A stretch of DNA of 64,000 nucleotides from Cerioporus squamosus. Lineage: Eukaryota; Basidiomycota; Agaricomycetes; Polyporales; Polyporaceae. A model generated the notes under the pieces. It ran no database searches and was not told the origin of the DNA. It saw only the letters and a program-made list of their open reading frames with translations. The DNA lies in NCBI GenBank assembly GCA_022592435.1, contig JABYQS010000058.1:62001-126000 (forward strand). The letters are read 5' to 3'. The translations under genes were made by a program, and so were the position numbers. Positions 36,123 to 48,303 of this stretch are shown in pieces (position 1 is the first letter of the stretch; every line of letters starts with the position of its first letter).

Positions 36123-36478
36123 GATGAGATGGCGCGCGGGCGCGACGCGTCACGCGTCGTGTGTATAGATCTTGACGCGTCGTCGGAGATCAAATTTCTG
36201 CTGACAAACTCAGATACCGGACCCTACGGTTCGGGTCCTCTATAGGGAGCAGACTACAGTGCACCACAACGCCCTGCAAGTTGACATACAAGCCAAAGGC
36301 GATGTTGATCAAGGACCGCTTCTTACGACGCTCGCCCCGCGCTGTGCATGCTTCGAGGCATGATGATATTCACTCCTCAAGTGCGTGCTTCAGTCAGCCA
36401 GTCAACTCATGCATGCTTACCGGCATCTCCAGGGCAAGTAGATGTGTATGTCTTTCCGACGCTTGGCCCCCCGCTTCT
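36123..36478 (+). repeat. 356-bp duplicated segment, copy 2
   Basis: Copy of 34084-34439. The left edge abuts the helicase 5' fragment and the right edge passes into unique sequence (gtgatttgg). It has no 44-bp repeat at either end. Its three ACGCGT boxes lie at 36145, 36152 and 36175. Confidence 0.9.
36145..36180 (-). promoter_or_regulatory. Cluster of three MCB-like ACGCGT boxes
   Basis: ACGCGT at 36145, 36152 and 36175, about 50-90 bp upstream of the helicase-fragment ATG (36093, minus). ACGCGT is the MluI cell-cycle box bound by MBF in yeasts to drive G1/S genes. A basidiomycete role is inferred. Confidence 0.45.
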
Positions 36479-36840
36479 GTGATTTGGAAACGGCCTTGAC
36501 CAATTATAAGCTCGAGCAATCCGGCCAAGGCCGGGCGTCGGGGATACAGTAAGTAATCGCAATTCTGCGCCCTCGAGGCGCGTCGTGCCAGTGCCATCCA
36601 CCGCTCTTGACTGGCGGGTCTCAGCATCTCCATCAATCGGCGCCCTTGCGGCCCGATTGGCAAAACACGTCCATCTGGGGCGCGGCCGCCCATGCATGAG
36701 GTACGTAGCGGCGGAGCTCTGCTTTAAGTATGCGCGGTGTCCGTCAGGTCGCCTCTGGATTGTCCTCCTCTTGTCTTCCACTTCCTTGAGGGCATCTCCT
36801 GTCCCCGTGCTCTTATTCGTGTCTGTCGCTTTTTTTCGCC

Positions 36841-38245
36841 ATGGCATCTCTTTCTTCTATACTCGTTTTATCCCTGGTCGCGTCGGCATTCAATGGAACA
36901 CCAGTGAGCGGCCTGACACTCTATACCCGTTGCGAGGGATGGAGTGCGTCCGGTATTGCGACCAGGAGTCTGGATACCCTGAACACGCAAGGAAGTCGAA
37001 AAAGCTCAGACGCTGAGTGGGAAGAGGGCAGCAGGTATGTACCACGGCCTCATTCTAAAGCCATTGCGTTGCTGAAGGGGGAACCTCCTGCATAGTGGTG
37101 CACGTTTGTCTGGGGCCGCGGTCCAGCTGGATACTAGGCTATATACGGACGGCCTCGCAGGTGTGTACTTTTTGACTTCATCCTGTCGTGCAAGCTCGCC
37201 AAACTTCCATCGCTTAGAACAGGTCCACTCTATTCGAGCGAGAACTGTCTTCCGACGAGACGGGGGCCCCGCAGAGAGTCAGTCATGGTTTCTGCGTGAC
37301 GCACCATGGATTATCATCGGAGGCGGGCTCCTCGTCCTCTTTATCGTCTCCGCGTTGATCATCTGGTTCCGAGGCAGAAAATATCGGGATCTGGACGAGC
37401 CCGCGCCGGATGGCATGCAGGAGCTCAGGCAAGAACCCGCGAACCCTACCACGCAGATACCCGCCATGAAAGTGCTCAGGATGACGCAGGGTCGCGTGAC
37501 CCCTCCACGAAACTCGCAAGAATCCACAGAATCAAGTGAATACAGGGACGCGTTGAGACGGAAGGTGGAGGTGGGAGACCTCATGCCCAGCCGTATGCAG
37601 CAGACGTCTCTGGGCGCGACATCGCGCACACACAACGCCGCTCCTCCCGCAATGGCAACAGAGCCCCTCCCAGCCGAGGTTCCCAAACTGCCACCGCCTA
37701 CAGCGCCCACTGCATCAGCATCCTCTCCGCCTATGGTGTCTTCCAAACTCATTCCTGCATCTCGACCCACTGCGTCGTCCGCTCGGTCCTCTCCCTCGCC
37801 GCCCCCTTCTGGCGTCGCTCCCCCATTACGCGCGATGTCCAAGACACCACCTATACCCAAGATCACGGTTCCCGACGACAAGCCGCTACCCAACCCCTAT
37901 GCGATTCGCGATTCCCGGATGGGAAGCGTTATCCTAGCTACCCCTGCGGACGACCATCACCTGCCCAATCCATATCTCGACTCGATGGACGGGCACTCTC
38001 CCGCCCGAGCAGACACTCCGGAGCCCTTTGGCTCCGTCGCTCCAGTGCAACCGCTTCGCGTAACGAAGAAGAACTCGACCGGCCTCGACTCGTTCGCGCG
38101 CTCCTCAATGTCTGATTTTGGTTCCAAGTCGAATCTCTACAGCTTGCCAGTGCTGGACATATCGTCCGCCTCGCTGGCGTTGAGTATGAGCTCGAGGACG
38201 TCCAGATCGTCGTCACAGAGTGTCCACGGGGCTGAGAGGAGATAG
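36841..38245 (+). CDS. Protease-less membrane paralogue 2 with long Pro/Ser-rich tail
   Basis: Three exons in phase (36841-37034, 37096-37160, 37218-38245) give 428 residues. A signal peptide (SSILVLSLVASAFNGTPVSG) is followed by a short ectodomain of roughly 90 residues, a transmembrane helix (WIIIGGGLLVLFIVSALIIW) and the juxtamembrane block FRGRKYRDLDEPAPDG, which matches the same position in paralogues 1 and 3. There is no DTG/DSG site and no room for the protease fold. The cytoplasmic tail of about 280 residues is Pro/Ser/Thr-rich, with two LPNPY motifs (PLPNPYAIRD, HLPNPYLDSM). I read it as a protease paralogue that lost its catalytic domain but kept an open, spliceable frame; a receptor- or adaptor-like role is speculative. 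Confidence 0.65.
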
Positions 38246-39173
38246 CATATTTGTTCACATAGATCCCTTTACGTTATTGCCGACCTATACATTCCTTTCT
38301 GTCGACAGGCGGTCAGTCATTCCTCGGCGTGTAGACTTATATTATTGCATCCAGCAGTCGGACTGTACTCACGTATATAAATACCTCCATACGTGGACAT
38401 AATACGACAGATGTTTGGAAAGCTATATGGGCTTGTGCCAAATACCTTGCAAGAGGGAGTTGCAGAGTACTTCTGACTCGGGGTTAGTTCACTGAAGTCG
38501 CTGCAATGAGTCTGCAACACAAACCTATGCAACGCCTCGGCGCCATGTCTCCGAGATACGACTGTCGTGGACGACCATGACTACACTGTACAAGGGGACT
38601 TGAAGCTGAAAACCATTATTGTTAGCTATCCACGGACGCGCTTTTACAGAGCTCCAGCAGTAGCTTGCATGCTTGATGCTATACCGTACTACATACCCTT
38701 CGTAACTGGTGACAGGGGTGTCTTGAATTCAGAAAAACAACATGACGGCATGACAGACCGCGCATGGATTCTCGGGCATGAGCTTGGCAACGATCTTCGT
38801 TTTGCACCGGCGCCGGGCGTGCATGGCCGTGCCGCGGCCTCATGTATGCTCTACGCCCCGTGCAGAGTCTCTTTCCTGAGTTCGTGAAGACTCCAGACGT
38901 TCTTAGGTAGGGATAGCGACATCGCGGTGGAAGACAGGTCGAGCTCGCCGTGCGAGACTGCGAGCGGAACAACCACGACGGCGGAGGCAGTGCGGACGAA
39001 TGCCAATTGTGGCAATGCGTAGACGCCTTCGTTAGGGACCAGAGAGCGCTTGTCTTCCAGTCGATCACAGCCATGCCCCGCCAATATATGCCTCTGTGTG
39101 TCTCGGTCCGCGCGCACGTTGTGCTCTTCTCCTCCCTTCTCCTTGCTAATTATTCTTCTTGCACTCGCCCTCT
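38246..39173. other. Spacer between paralogues 2 and 3
   Basis: No gene seen. An AATATATG element at 39083-39090 lies about 90 bp before the next start codon and may serve as a TATA box. The 50 bases before that ATG are CT-rich. Confidence 0.4.
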
Positions 39174-40968
39174 ATGAAGCTGCTCGCGTCGTCCCTCTTG
39201 CTATACCTTTTACTTCTCCTCGATGACGCGCAGGCGGTGAGGTTCTTACTTCAGGGCCGCATGGGAGGCTTCGGCAACGCGTACGGAACGTCGGCGATGA
39301 CGCGCAGGGCGAGCATCTTGGGGACACCAGACTTGTCGAACCAGGGGAACATGCAGTATCAGACTAATGTCTCCCTGAACGGCAAGGAGTTTCACGTTCT
39401 CATCGACACAGGGAGGTGAGCTGCGCCACCCAGTTAGTCTATACGTGACGTCGTCCTCAAGGAACGCGACCAGCTCGGACCTGTACGTCGTCGGCGATGT
39501 CCCAGGGGCCAAGGATACTGGGAAAACAGGGCAGGTTACCTATGCGATAGGTTCCACGAAGGGTGCGCACGGACGCAGTTACATCACACGTTCATGAGAT
39601 TGACTATAAGCGTAGGTCCGATCAAGACAGCTACTCTCGAGTTTGAGGGGTTCCAGGTCAAGAATCAGGCATTCAGTGAGTGCTCTCCGACCGTGGTCAG
39701 GAATCATCTACGGTGTTAACACCCGATGCTCCTAGTCGAGCAGTCGGTAGACAGCGCCCACACTGAAGGCAGCGGTATCATCGGACTGGGACCCGGAGGC
39801 GCGTCTGAGGTGCAAGACCAGCTGGGTGCCGGCCCAGGCGATGCTGTCCTCGACCGTATATTCAAGCAGAACACTAGCACCCCCAACTACCTCACCATCT
39901 ATCTCGGACGCGCGGGAGACCCTACCGACCCCTTCCCCGGAGACCTCACCATTGGCGAGCTTGTCTCTCCCTTCGAGAACATCACGAGCCAGCCGAAGCT
40001 CCCAGTCACGGAAATGGCCAACCGCGATGGGCAGCACTGGACTGCGTGGCTGGACAAGAACGGGATCATCGGTCCTGATGGGCAACGAATCAACACGACC
40101 AAGCACGCGACTGGCAATCGGCTCAATGTCATGTTCGACTCTGGCTTTACGTTCCCTCAGGTATCGACGTGAGTTGTTCCGCCGTCCGTTAGAACGCAGA
40201 ACTGATTGCTATCCACAGCAACATCGCTAACCAGATATATGGGCGCGTCCCCGGAGCCACATTCACGAACGTTACCGGAGGCACCGCACCGATGTGGACG
40301 CTTCCATGCGAGACTGAGCTCAACATCACCTTTGTTTTCGCCAACGTCTCGTATCCCATCCATCCCTTGGACACCGTCACGAGCGCTCTGCAAGGTCCGC
40401 CAGACGCGAACGGGGACCCGACGTGTGTCGGTGCCTTCCAACCGATCGTGGCTGCTCATGACGGTTTCGATGTTATCCTTGGCATGTCATTCCGTATGTG
40501 CTATTTCCGAACTTCGAAACGATCGTTTGCTAACATAGCTCTCTAGTCCGCAATGCATACATGCTGATCAACTTCGGCGACTTTGTCGAGGGTTCGCTCG
40601 CGAAGGTCGGCGACCCGTACATCCAGCTCTTGCCCCTCACGGACCCCGTGGAGGCGCATAACGACTTTGTCCAGATACGCATGGGCGGTGTCGACCGCAG
40701 CGCCGACTTGAAGTTGCTGCCCGCAGTCCCCGACAACAGCGATGACAATGACGACGACAGCCAGCCGCACGAAGACACGCTGAAGAAGTACCTTCCGTAC
40801 ATCATTGCTGGCAGCGTGACGGTCGGTGTCATTATCCTCATCCTCATCATCGCTGCGTCGTACCGCAGGTCGAACAAGAAGTATCGTCGCCTTCACGACC
40901 CTGCGCCTGCTGGTCTCCCCACCACCAACGCGCCATTCCAGGGGTACCAACCTACCCGCCGCTACTGA
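39174..40968 (+). CDS. Membrane-anchored A1 aspartic protease (paralogue 3, intact)
   Basis: Six exons in phase (39174-39415, 39474-39562, 39616-39675, 39736-40168, 40219-40493, 40547-40968) give 506 residues. A signal peptide (LLASSLLLYLLLLLDDAQA) precedes the fold. Catalytic sites are VLIDTGSSDLYVVG (the codon for the Ser after DTG is split by intron 1) and VMFDSGFTFPQVS. Between them are GSGIIGLGPGG and DGQHWTAWLDKNGI; later come LPCETELNITF and YPIHPLDTV, then ILGMSFLRNAYMLINFGDF. After an acidic linker one transmembrane helix (YIIAGSVTVGVIILILIIAA) is followed by a short basic tail (KKYRRLHDPAPAG). Type I topology with an extracellular or vacuolar-lumen catalytic domain is expected; substrates are unknown. 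Confidence 0.9.
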
Positions 40969-42261
40969 TTTCCGCTCACTCACATCTTGCCTTGCTCATC
41001 TCTACTTGCTCATCTCTGTCGAATATTTTGGTTGATGTTTTGCTTTCGCATCATGTACACTGGCATAGTCTACTGGCCATGGGATATTGACTGGCTCTCA
41101 ACACTTGCTCAACACTGTTCTATATCACTAGCATAATTGATCGTACAGCCGAAGTGACCCATACAGTACATCCTGAAGACACTCACCGTATCACCCTACC
41201 AGACAATGCATCGCGCACACTCCCAACCAGCCGTTCGACTCAACGAGGGACAGCTCTTCCAGCAGGTACGTCATGTCCCCGTGCGCGGTCGGAGGATGAC
41301 TCGACGGGAAGACATGGGCTGACGGACACCATGGGAAATGGGGACGAGGCGGCAGATGGACTCACCGATATGGCGGACAATGGCCGAGTGCTGCGGCGAC
41401 GGGCGGCGGAAGGGCGGTCTAGACGTCCGTGAGATCGATGCCGGGGCCCTTTTGTTCGTCCGGCACGGCGAGCTGCGAGGCGAGCGCGGCATGCGGGCAC
41501 TGCGGCCAATTCCCGGCGTGACGGTGACAGCGCGGCGGTGAACAAGGTTCTGAAGGGTTCTGAGGGCGATGATGGACGATGGAAGGGGATTGGCTTGTAC
41601 CATCGTGCGATGCGGTGTGCGGCGACCTGCGGGTGGTCCGAAGCAGCGACCACGCTCAGCGCTGGCCGTGCGGGCGCGCGCCTAAGAAGCCGTAACGGGA
41701 GTCACAGCAGGGAGGACAGCGAGGAACGCTCACCCGGGACCGCGCACGTTGCCGGCCGCGTCGTCGGCGAGGAAAGAGACGGCGCCGTGGACGGGGCTTG
41801 CTGATGGACCACGGGGCTCCCACGCTGGACAGAACGGGGGTCACCCTGCATGCTGATGTAGCGCTGATCGCATGGCCCGCCACTGTCCCGGCGGACGACG
41901 CCGAGCACGTTTTGCATGGCGTGGGCGCGGGTGGCTGCAGAACGGGCACGGCAGCGAGCAGAGAACACAGCGCAAGAGACACAGAGAGACATGCAAGGCG
42001 CAGAGTGTCGCCGGAGATAAGCTGATGAGGGCGACTGGTCGGAGTTCGCCATGGGCAGTGACGAGCAGGCCGCGCTGTGTGGCCCGGCGCACGCGTGCGA
42101 ACCGAGTCCGAGCTGGGCTGTCGGCTCTGGCGCTCGTCCTTCCCCTTCTCAACGCCCTCAGCATCTTCCTCCCTCTCCCCATCATCCCCCTCCCCGTCGT
42201 CCGCCCCTCCCCCGAGACCGTCCCTCCCAGCGGGCGCGCTTACTTCTGACCCTCGGACCCC
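40969..42261. other. Intergenic region upstream of CHD1
   Basis: GC-rich, with open frames on both strands (for example 206 codons minus at 41656-42276) that carry no domain. The last 130 bases are strongly CT-rich, as expected of a fungal promoter or leader. Confidence 0.45.
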
Positions 42262-45200
42262 ATGCTCAACGGCCACGACAGCGACGACCCCATGGCCTCC
42301 GGCCTCTCCCCCGCCCCCCTCAGCGCCAGTGAGGACAGCGACAACACGATGCAGGTCGACTCGGATGTCGACGTTACTCGAAACCCCGACGCCGATGCCG
42401 ACGGCGAGTCCGACGATGACGACGCGCCGAGCGTACCCCAGACCAGCGGCGCCTCCTCGTCCTACCAGTCCAGGCGAATAGTACGTGGTTGCCAGCTTTG
42501 TTCGTGGTGGTTTGGAGAGTTGACGCTATAGGGAACATGGCAGGTGCAGGATGAGGACGACTCGGTACGCGCGCCTGATGGTTCGTCACTTTGACTTTCG
42601 CTTATAGACTCCTGCCCCAGGGTTACGAAGATGATGAACCAGAGGATCCGAACGACGACGATGAGGAGGACGCCTCGTACGCGGACGAGGAGTATGGTGC
42701 GCCGAAGAAGAAAGCACCCAAGAAGAAGAAAGCACCCTCCAAACCCAAAGGTACGTTGTCGGGCCCTCCCTCCCGTGCGGTGTACTCCATATATGCGCGC
42801 AGTTGTCCCCCGACAATCTGCTCCTGACTCGGATTCCGACTCGGACTATGGTGCACGCTCGAAGAAAAAGAAGAGGACGCGAGCAGCCGGTGACGAGATC
42901 CGCGTCTCGAGCAGAGGGAACAAGATCCCAAACTACGTAGACGATGTCCAGGATTTCGAGCAGTTCGAAGACGACGCGGACGGCATGACGTATGAGGCGA
43001 CGGCTGCGCCTTTGAAGGAGGAGGACGAGATAGAGGCGGTCCTTGGTCACTGTAGAGAAGAGGGGCGCGAGGACGAACCGGAGGACGACTTCTACCACAA
43101 TATCGTGCGTTTCTTTACCTCGTACTTCTTTCGATCGTCTAAGTGTGTCGGCACACAAGCGTTTCCACATCAAATGGAAGAATTTCTCGCATCTTCACAA
43201 CACGGACGAGGTGTACGAGTTCTTGAAGCGATTCAAGGGTCTTAAACGCGTCGACAACTACATCAAGCTGTTCAAGCAGGAGCAGGAGATACTCAGGAAT
43301 AAGGCTACTTCGTTGGAGGAGAAGGAGACCATTCTTCTTCGTCGCGAACGCGACAAGGAAGAACTCGACTTGCACAAGACTGTGGAGCGTGTCATCGCGC
43401 AGCGGGAGAACGAGGTTGGTCAGGTCGAGTACCTGTGCAAGTGGAACGGTTTGGCCTACGATCACTGCACATGGGAGACTCTGGACGAGATTCGGCCTAT
43501 CGCGAAGGAGCAGATCGATGCTTTCCGCTTGCGGGAAGCGGAAGCGAAGTTCCCGTTCAAGAGCACGGTGTATCCACGGCACTCGCGCCCCGCTTTCGAG
43601 AAGATCACGGAAGACCCTCCATATCTCGCAGCAACCGGCGGTGAGCTCAAGGACTTCCAGTTAACGGGCTTGAACTGGCTTGCGTATCTGTGGAGCAAGG
43701 GAGAGAACGGCATCCTTGCGGACGAGATGGGTCTAGGAAAGGTAAGTCAGACCAGTCACGACGGGTATGATCACATACTGAGACCGACTGCAGACTGTCC
43801 AATCCGTTTCCTACCTATCATGGCTCTTCCATGAGCGCCGACAATATGGTCCGTTCCTGGTGATCGTGCCCCTGTCCACCATAACGGCCTGGCAGTCCCA
43901 GTTCGCCACTTGGGCACCCGACTTGCATGTGGTGACTTACATTGGCAGCGCCAAGTCGCGCGCCGTTGCGCGAGAGTTCGAGTTCGGGCCATCTCCGAAG
44001 AAGCTCAAGATGAACGTCCTGTTGACTACCTACGAGATCACGCTGCGAGATGTCAAAGAGCTGGGCGAGATCAAGTGGCAGATGCTCATGGTGGATGAGG
44101 TGCGTGGGCTTAGCGCGTTTGTACGGAGCTGAGGCGGTCTCTGACGGAATTGGTGCAGGCACATCGTCTGAAGAACTCCGAGAGTCAGCTCTACGAGGCC
44201 CTGCGAGGCTTCTCGGCTGCGTCCAAGGTGCTTATTACAGGAACTCCGCTCCAGAACAATGTCAAGGGTACGTGGTCGCTTCGGTTTGTCAGGATAGGTC
44301 CGCTTACCGGTGTCAACGCAGAACTTCTGTCATTAATGCACTTCCTCATGCCTGAGAAATGTACGTACTTCGTTTCGCTTGAAAGCCCGAGGCACAGCTG
44401 ACAGCAGCGGCGATCTAGTCCAATTGACTAACGAGTTCGATCTTGCGGATGCGGATCATGAAGTGAAGATCAAGGAGTTGCACCAACAGCTCGAGTCCCT
44501 TATGCTGCGTCGTCTCAAGCGCGATGTCCTGACGTCGCTGCCCACCAAGAGCGAGCGGATCTTGCGCGTCGAGATGAGTGCTATGCAGACGCACTTCTAC
44601 AAGAACATTCTCACGAAGGTTCGTGTTGTTACTTGTGACCGGTTCCGTAAGGCAGACGCTCATCGCGGCATGCCAGAACTTCCAAGCCCTCGTCAAGAGC
44701 GCCAACGGCAACAACAACATCAGCTTGTTGAACATCGGTGAGCTGCCCCCGTTCGCTAGCGTCGTACGTTGTCTCACATTGGCATAGCAATGGAGCTGAA
44801 GAAGGCCGCCAACCATCCATGGCTGTTCGATGGCGCCGAGGTTAAGACCGACTCCCACGAGGAGTCGCTAAAGGGCATCGTCATGAGCAGTGGCAAGATG
44901 GTTCTGCTTGACAAGCTTCTTGCGCGGCTGCGTCAGGATGGACACCGTGTCCTCATCTTCAGCCAAATGGTCCGGATGCTTGACATCATGCAGGACTACC
45001 TGAACATGCGTGGGTATCAGCACCAACGCCTCGACGGCACGGTCTCCTCTGAGCAGCGAAAGAAGTCGATCGCTCACTTCAACGCCCCTGGTTCGACGGA
45101 CTTCGTCTTTCTGCTGTCGACCCGTGCCGGTGGACTCGGCATCAACCTCGAGACTGCCGATACGGTCATCATCTTCGACGTGAGTATCATATCCAAATGC

Positions 45201-47595
45201 GTTTCGCTGGGCCCCAATGCTGTGTGCGCCGGCCGCATCGAAAACACGTTGCTGACGAGCCGCGCTCATCTCTCCATCGACAGAGCGACTGGAACCCTCA
45301 GAACGACCTGCAGGCGATGGCACGTGCTCATCGTATCGGCCAGAAATCGCATGTCAGCGTCTACAGGTTTGTGAGCAAAGACACCATGGAAGAGGATGTT
45401 CTGGAGCGTGCGAAGAAGAAAATGGTCCTGGAGTATGCCAGTAAGTAGTAGTGCATAGTCTCGCCTGTGACGATGACTAAGGTCGCGCAGTCATCAACCA
45501 GATGGACACGTCGCAAGCGCACCTCAGCTCGAAGGGCTCCGCGAAGGACAGCACAAAGACCGATTCGCTTAGCAAGGACGAACTCCACGCGGTACTCAAA
45601 TACGGGGCGCAGAAGATGTGAGTGTTATCTGCGCATGCCCCTTCCTCGTTGCACTAATGCATCACTCCCCTCCCTTCCGCTTCCCAGCTTCGACAAAGAT
45701 GACAGCCAACAAAGCAAGAAACTCGATGAGATGGACCTCGACGATATCCTCAACCGCGCTGAGCAGCACGAGACGGTCGCGGCGCAGAACGAGGGCGCAT
45801 CGCTCGGTGGCGAAGGATTCTTGGAGCAGTTCGCGAACATTAGCGACGTCAAGAACGACATGAACTGGGAGGACATCATACCCGTTGAAGAGCGCAAGCG
45901 GGTCGAACGCGAGGAGGACGAGCGTAAAGCCGAGGAGTTGGCTGCGGTGGAGACGAAGGACCGGAAGCGGACGCATGCCCCTGTGTCTTATGAGGGCATG
46001 GACGGCGACCCTCATACAGGTTCAGCTCCCCCAGCGAAGAAACCCCGCCACCCTGCCCCCCAGCGCAAGACCCCGAGTCAGAAGGCGATGGAGTTGAAGG
46101 AGCGAGACGTCCGCGTTCTGGTCAGGAGTTTGCAGAAGTGGGGCGATATCAGGCAGCGATATGACACGATCGTACGCACAGTTCTTTGTTCTGTTCCTAC
46201 CTCTTCTCATGCTTTCTCGTATAGGTCACCGAAGCGAAGCTCACCGAGAAGAACCGTGGCATGATCCAGGATGTCGCGGACGACATTATCGAGCTTTGCG
46301 CCCGTGCAGTTGACGAGAACAACGCCGAGAAGCGGGCACGCATGGAGGCGGGCGAGACTCTCACCAATGCGCAGAAGAGCAAGGCGGTCCTCGTCACGTA
46401 TCGGAACGTCAACAACATCAACGCGGAGACGGTCCTTTCGCGGCATCGTGACCTGCAGATCCTCTTCAAGTACCTGGACCCACTGTCAGAGGACGAACGA
46501 TACAACTGGACGATCCCGATCGAGAACATCCGGCCAACGCTCAACTGGTCAGGTCGGTGGGGGCCTCAGGAGGATGCCATGCTCCTTGTCGGCGCATATA
46601 TCTACGGGTTCGGGAACTGGGAGGCCATGGCGAAGGACGCTCGGTTGGGCCTTGAGGGCAAGTTCTTCCTCGAGGAGGGCAAGAAGGGCGAAGATGCTGC
46701 GAGTAAGCCTATCCCCAACGCCATCCATCTCGTGCGGAGAGGGGACTACCTGCTGGGCATTCTCCGAGAACATGACGAGAAGATCCGCGCCATCGAGTCG
46801 ACGCTCACACACCGAAGAGGCAAGACGTCGCTCTCGCCTGCCCCTCCTGTCGCATCAACCTCCTACGTCAGTAACATCAGCCGGAAACGGGCGGAGAGTG
46901 AGGCAGTGGCTTCTGTCGACGACAACGCGAACAGCAAGAAGCGGAAGCGGAGACCGACGCCGACGTTCACAGATTCGTCTTCGTCTGATGAGTGGTGCGT
47001 CTTTCTTGTTCGAGTATAGGTATGACACAGGTTGACTTTTTGAGTAGCCCATCGATGGACGAGGCAGCAACGAAGGAGGAGCTTCGTCCGGTCAAGAAGC
47101 AGCTCGTGAGTGCCCGCGTGTTCGTGGGACTGAAGGTTAGGTATTGATCTCACTCCAGAAACAGCTGAAGCTCTCCGGCGGCGACATGCCACGAGAAGAC
47201 AAGGTCGCTATGCTCAAGGAGTCTCTCGCTGCCATCGGCAAGCGGATAGAGGTCGTCTTGCAACAGAAGGCGGCAGCTGGCGAAGACCGAGACAGGTGGC
47301 GACGACACCTCTGGACGTGAGTGCATCATTCCTTTCGGCTTTTCGACGTTATATTCAATCAGCTCCGTTCGTCAGATTCGTCACGTTGTTTTGGCCTAAG
47401 AAGGTCAAAGCAGGCAAGCTGGAGGAAATTCACGCGAAGATGGTCATGAAGGAGGGTGCACCCCGAGCGTCGTCCACCGAGACATCGGCCGCGAAGAAGC
47501 CTCGACTCAGTACGGGTGCTCCGAGCCGCAACGGTGCACCCTCTCTTCCCTCAGCATCCACGAGTTCCTCACACGCCAACGGGAAGTATCGGTGA
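42262..47595 (+). CDS. CHD1: CHD1-type chromatin-remodelling ATPase
   Basis: Nucleosome-spacing SNF2 ATPase, nuclear, active on transcribed chromatin. About 15 exons, roughly 1,450 residues. Order: an acidic N-terminus; a 21-bp exon (42544-42564) reading VQDEDDS; basic [15 protein letters not shown]; chromodomain 1 ([20 protein letters not shown]); chromodomain 2 ([18 protein letters not shown]). The SNF2 N-lobe follows with DEMGLGK (Walker A, about 43720) and VDEAHRLKN, where an intron splits the DEAH box. The C-lobe shows [33 protein letters not shown] and RAHRIGQ. Then come the SANT/SLIDE region ([20 protein letters not shown]) and the CHD1 C-terminal DUF4208 module ([18 protein letters not shown] to [17 protein letters not shown]). 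No frame break was seen. It stands alone, with unrelated neighbours. Confidence 0.95.
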
Positions 47596-48303
47596 CATTG
47601 CTCCTCGTTCCTGCTGCCTTCCTCTACTTCTTATGACTCTCTCTATTATCCCACTGTATCCTTGCATCTCCCACCTTCTGTCTTCGTTCCGTTCGCTGTA
47701 CTCTTGACATATCACCATCTCTCGCTCGCACACTACTCTCTACCCCCCGCTTAGTCGCCATCTTGCTTATCCGTCTGTGTCTTCCTCGTACCATACGCTA
47801 CGCTGCATGCTCGACATTACGTTCTGTTATCTCCCTCTCTCATCTCTCTCACTGCTACTCACGCTGTTCCCTCTGGTCAATGGTCAATAGTCAATTGTTT
47901 TCGATAGCACCCACTACAGAGCGCACTTATCCTCCTCCCCTTGTGTAACATCAGAACTGTGTGCCTAATAATACAACAGTATATCACAGCCGGATAACTA
48001 TGTACGGGTCCAGTGTCTAGCAAGAGTGTTCGCGAGTATGACCAACGGTCATGCGGTATGGACTGTAATCGTAAGTCGTTCCACATATGCACACAGCCAG
48101 TCGCTCGCAAGGCTCGCAAGGGATGCCCATCTGCTGTTCGCGTAGCGATCTTTGAAGCGATAGTTGACTATGATGCGCACATATGCGCGTCCGTCAACGA
48201 CGAGGCGGACCACTTGGTGATCATTTCATGCCTACATGGAAGCTAGGGAAGTTCAGCATGCGATAAACTGGCGACCAAACCGAACCGGATCACATACGGA
48301 TAC
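47596..48303. other. Convergent spacer downstream of CHD1
   Basis: A pyrimidine-rich tract (about 47600-47890) is the likely CHD1 3' UTR. The rest shows no gene. Confidence 0.45.

Noticed and set aside
41656..42276. 206-codon minus-strand frame upstream of CHD1
   Set aside because: It mirrors the CT-rich CHD1 promoter; Arg/Pro/Ser composition follows from base content.
42586..43173. 195-codon minus-strand frame
   Set aside because: Antisense shadow of the charged N-terminal exons of CHD1.
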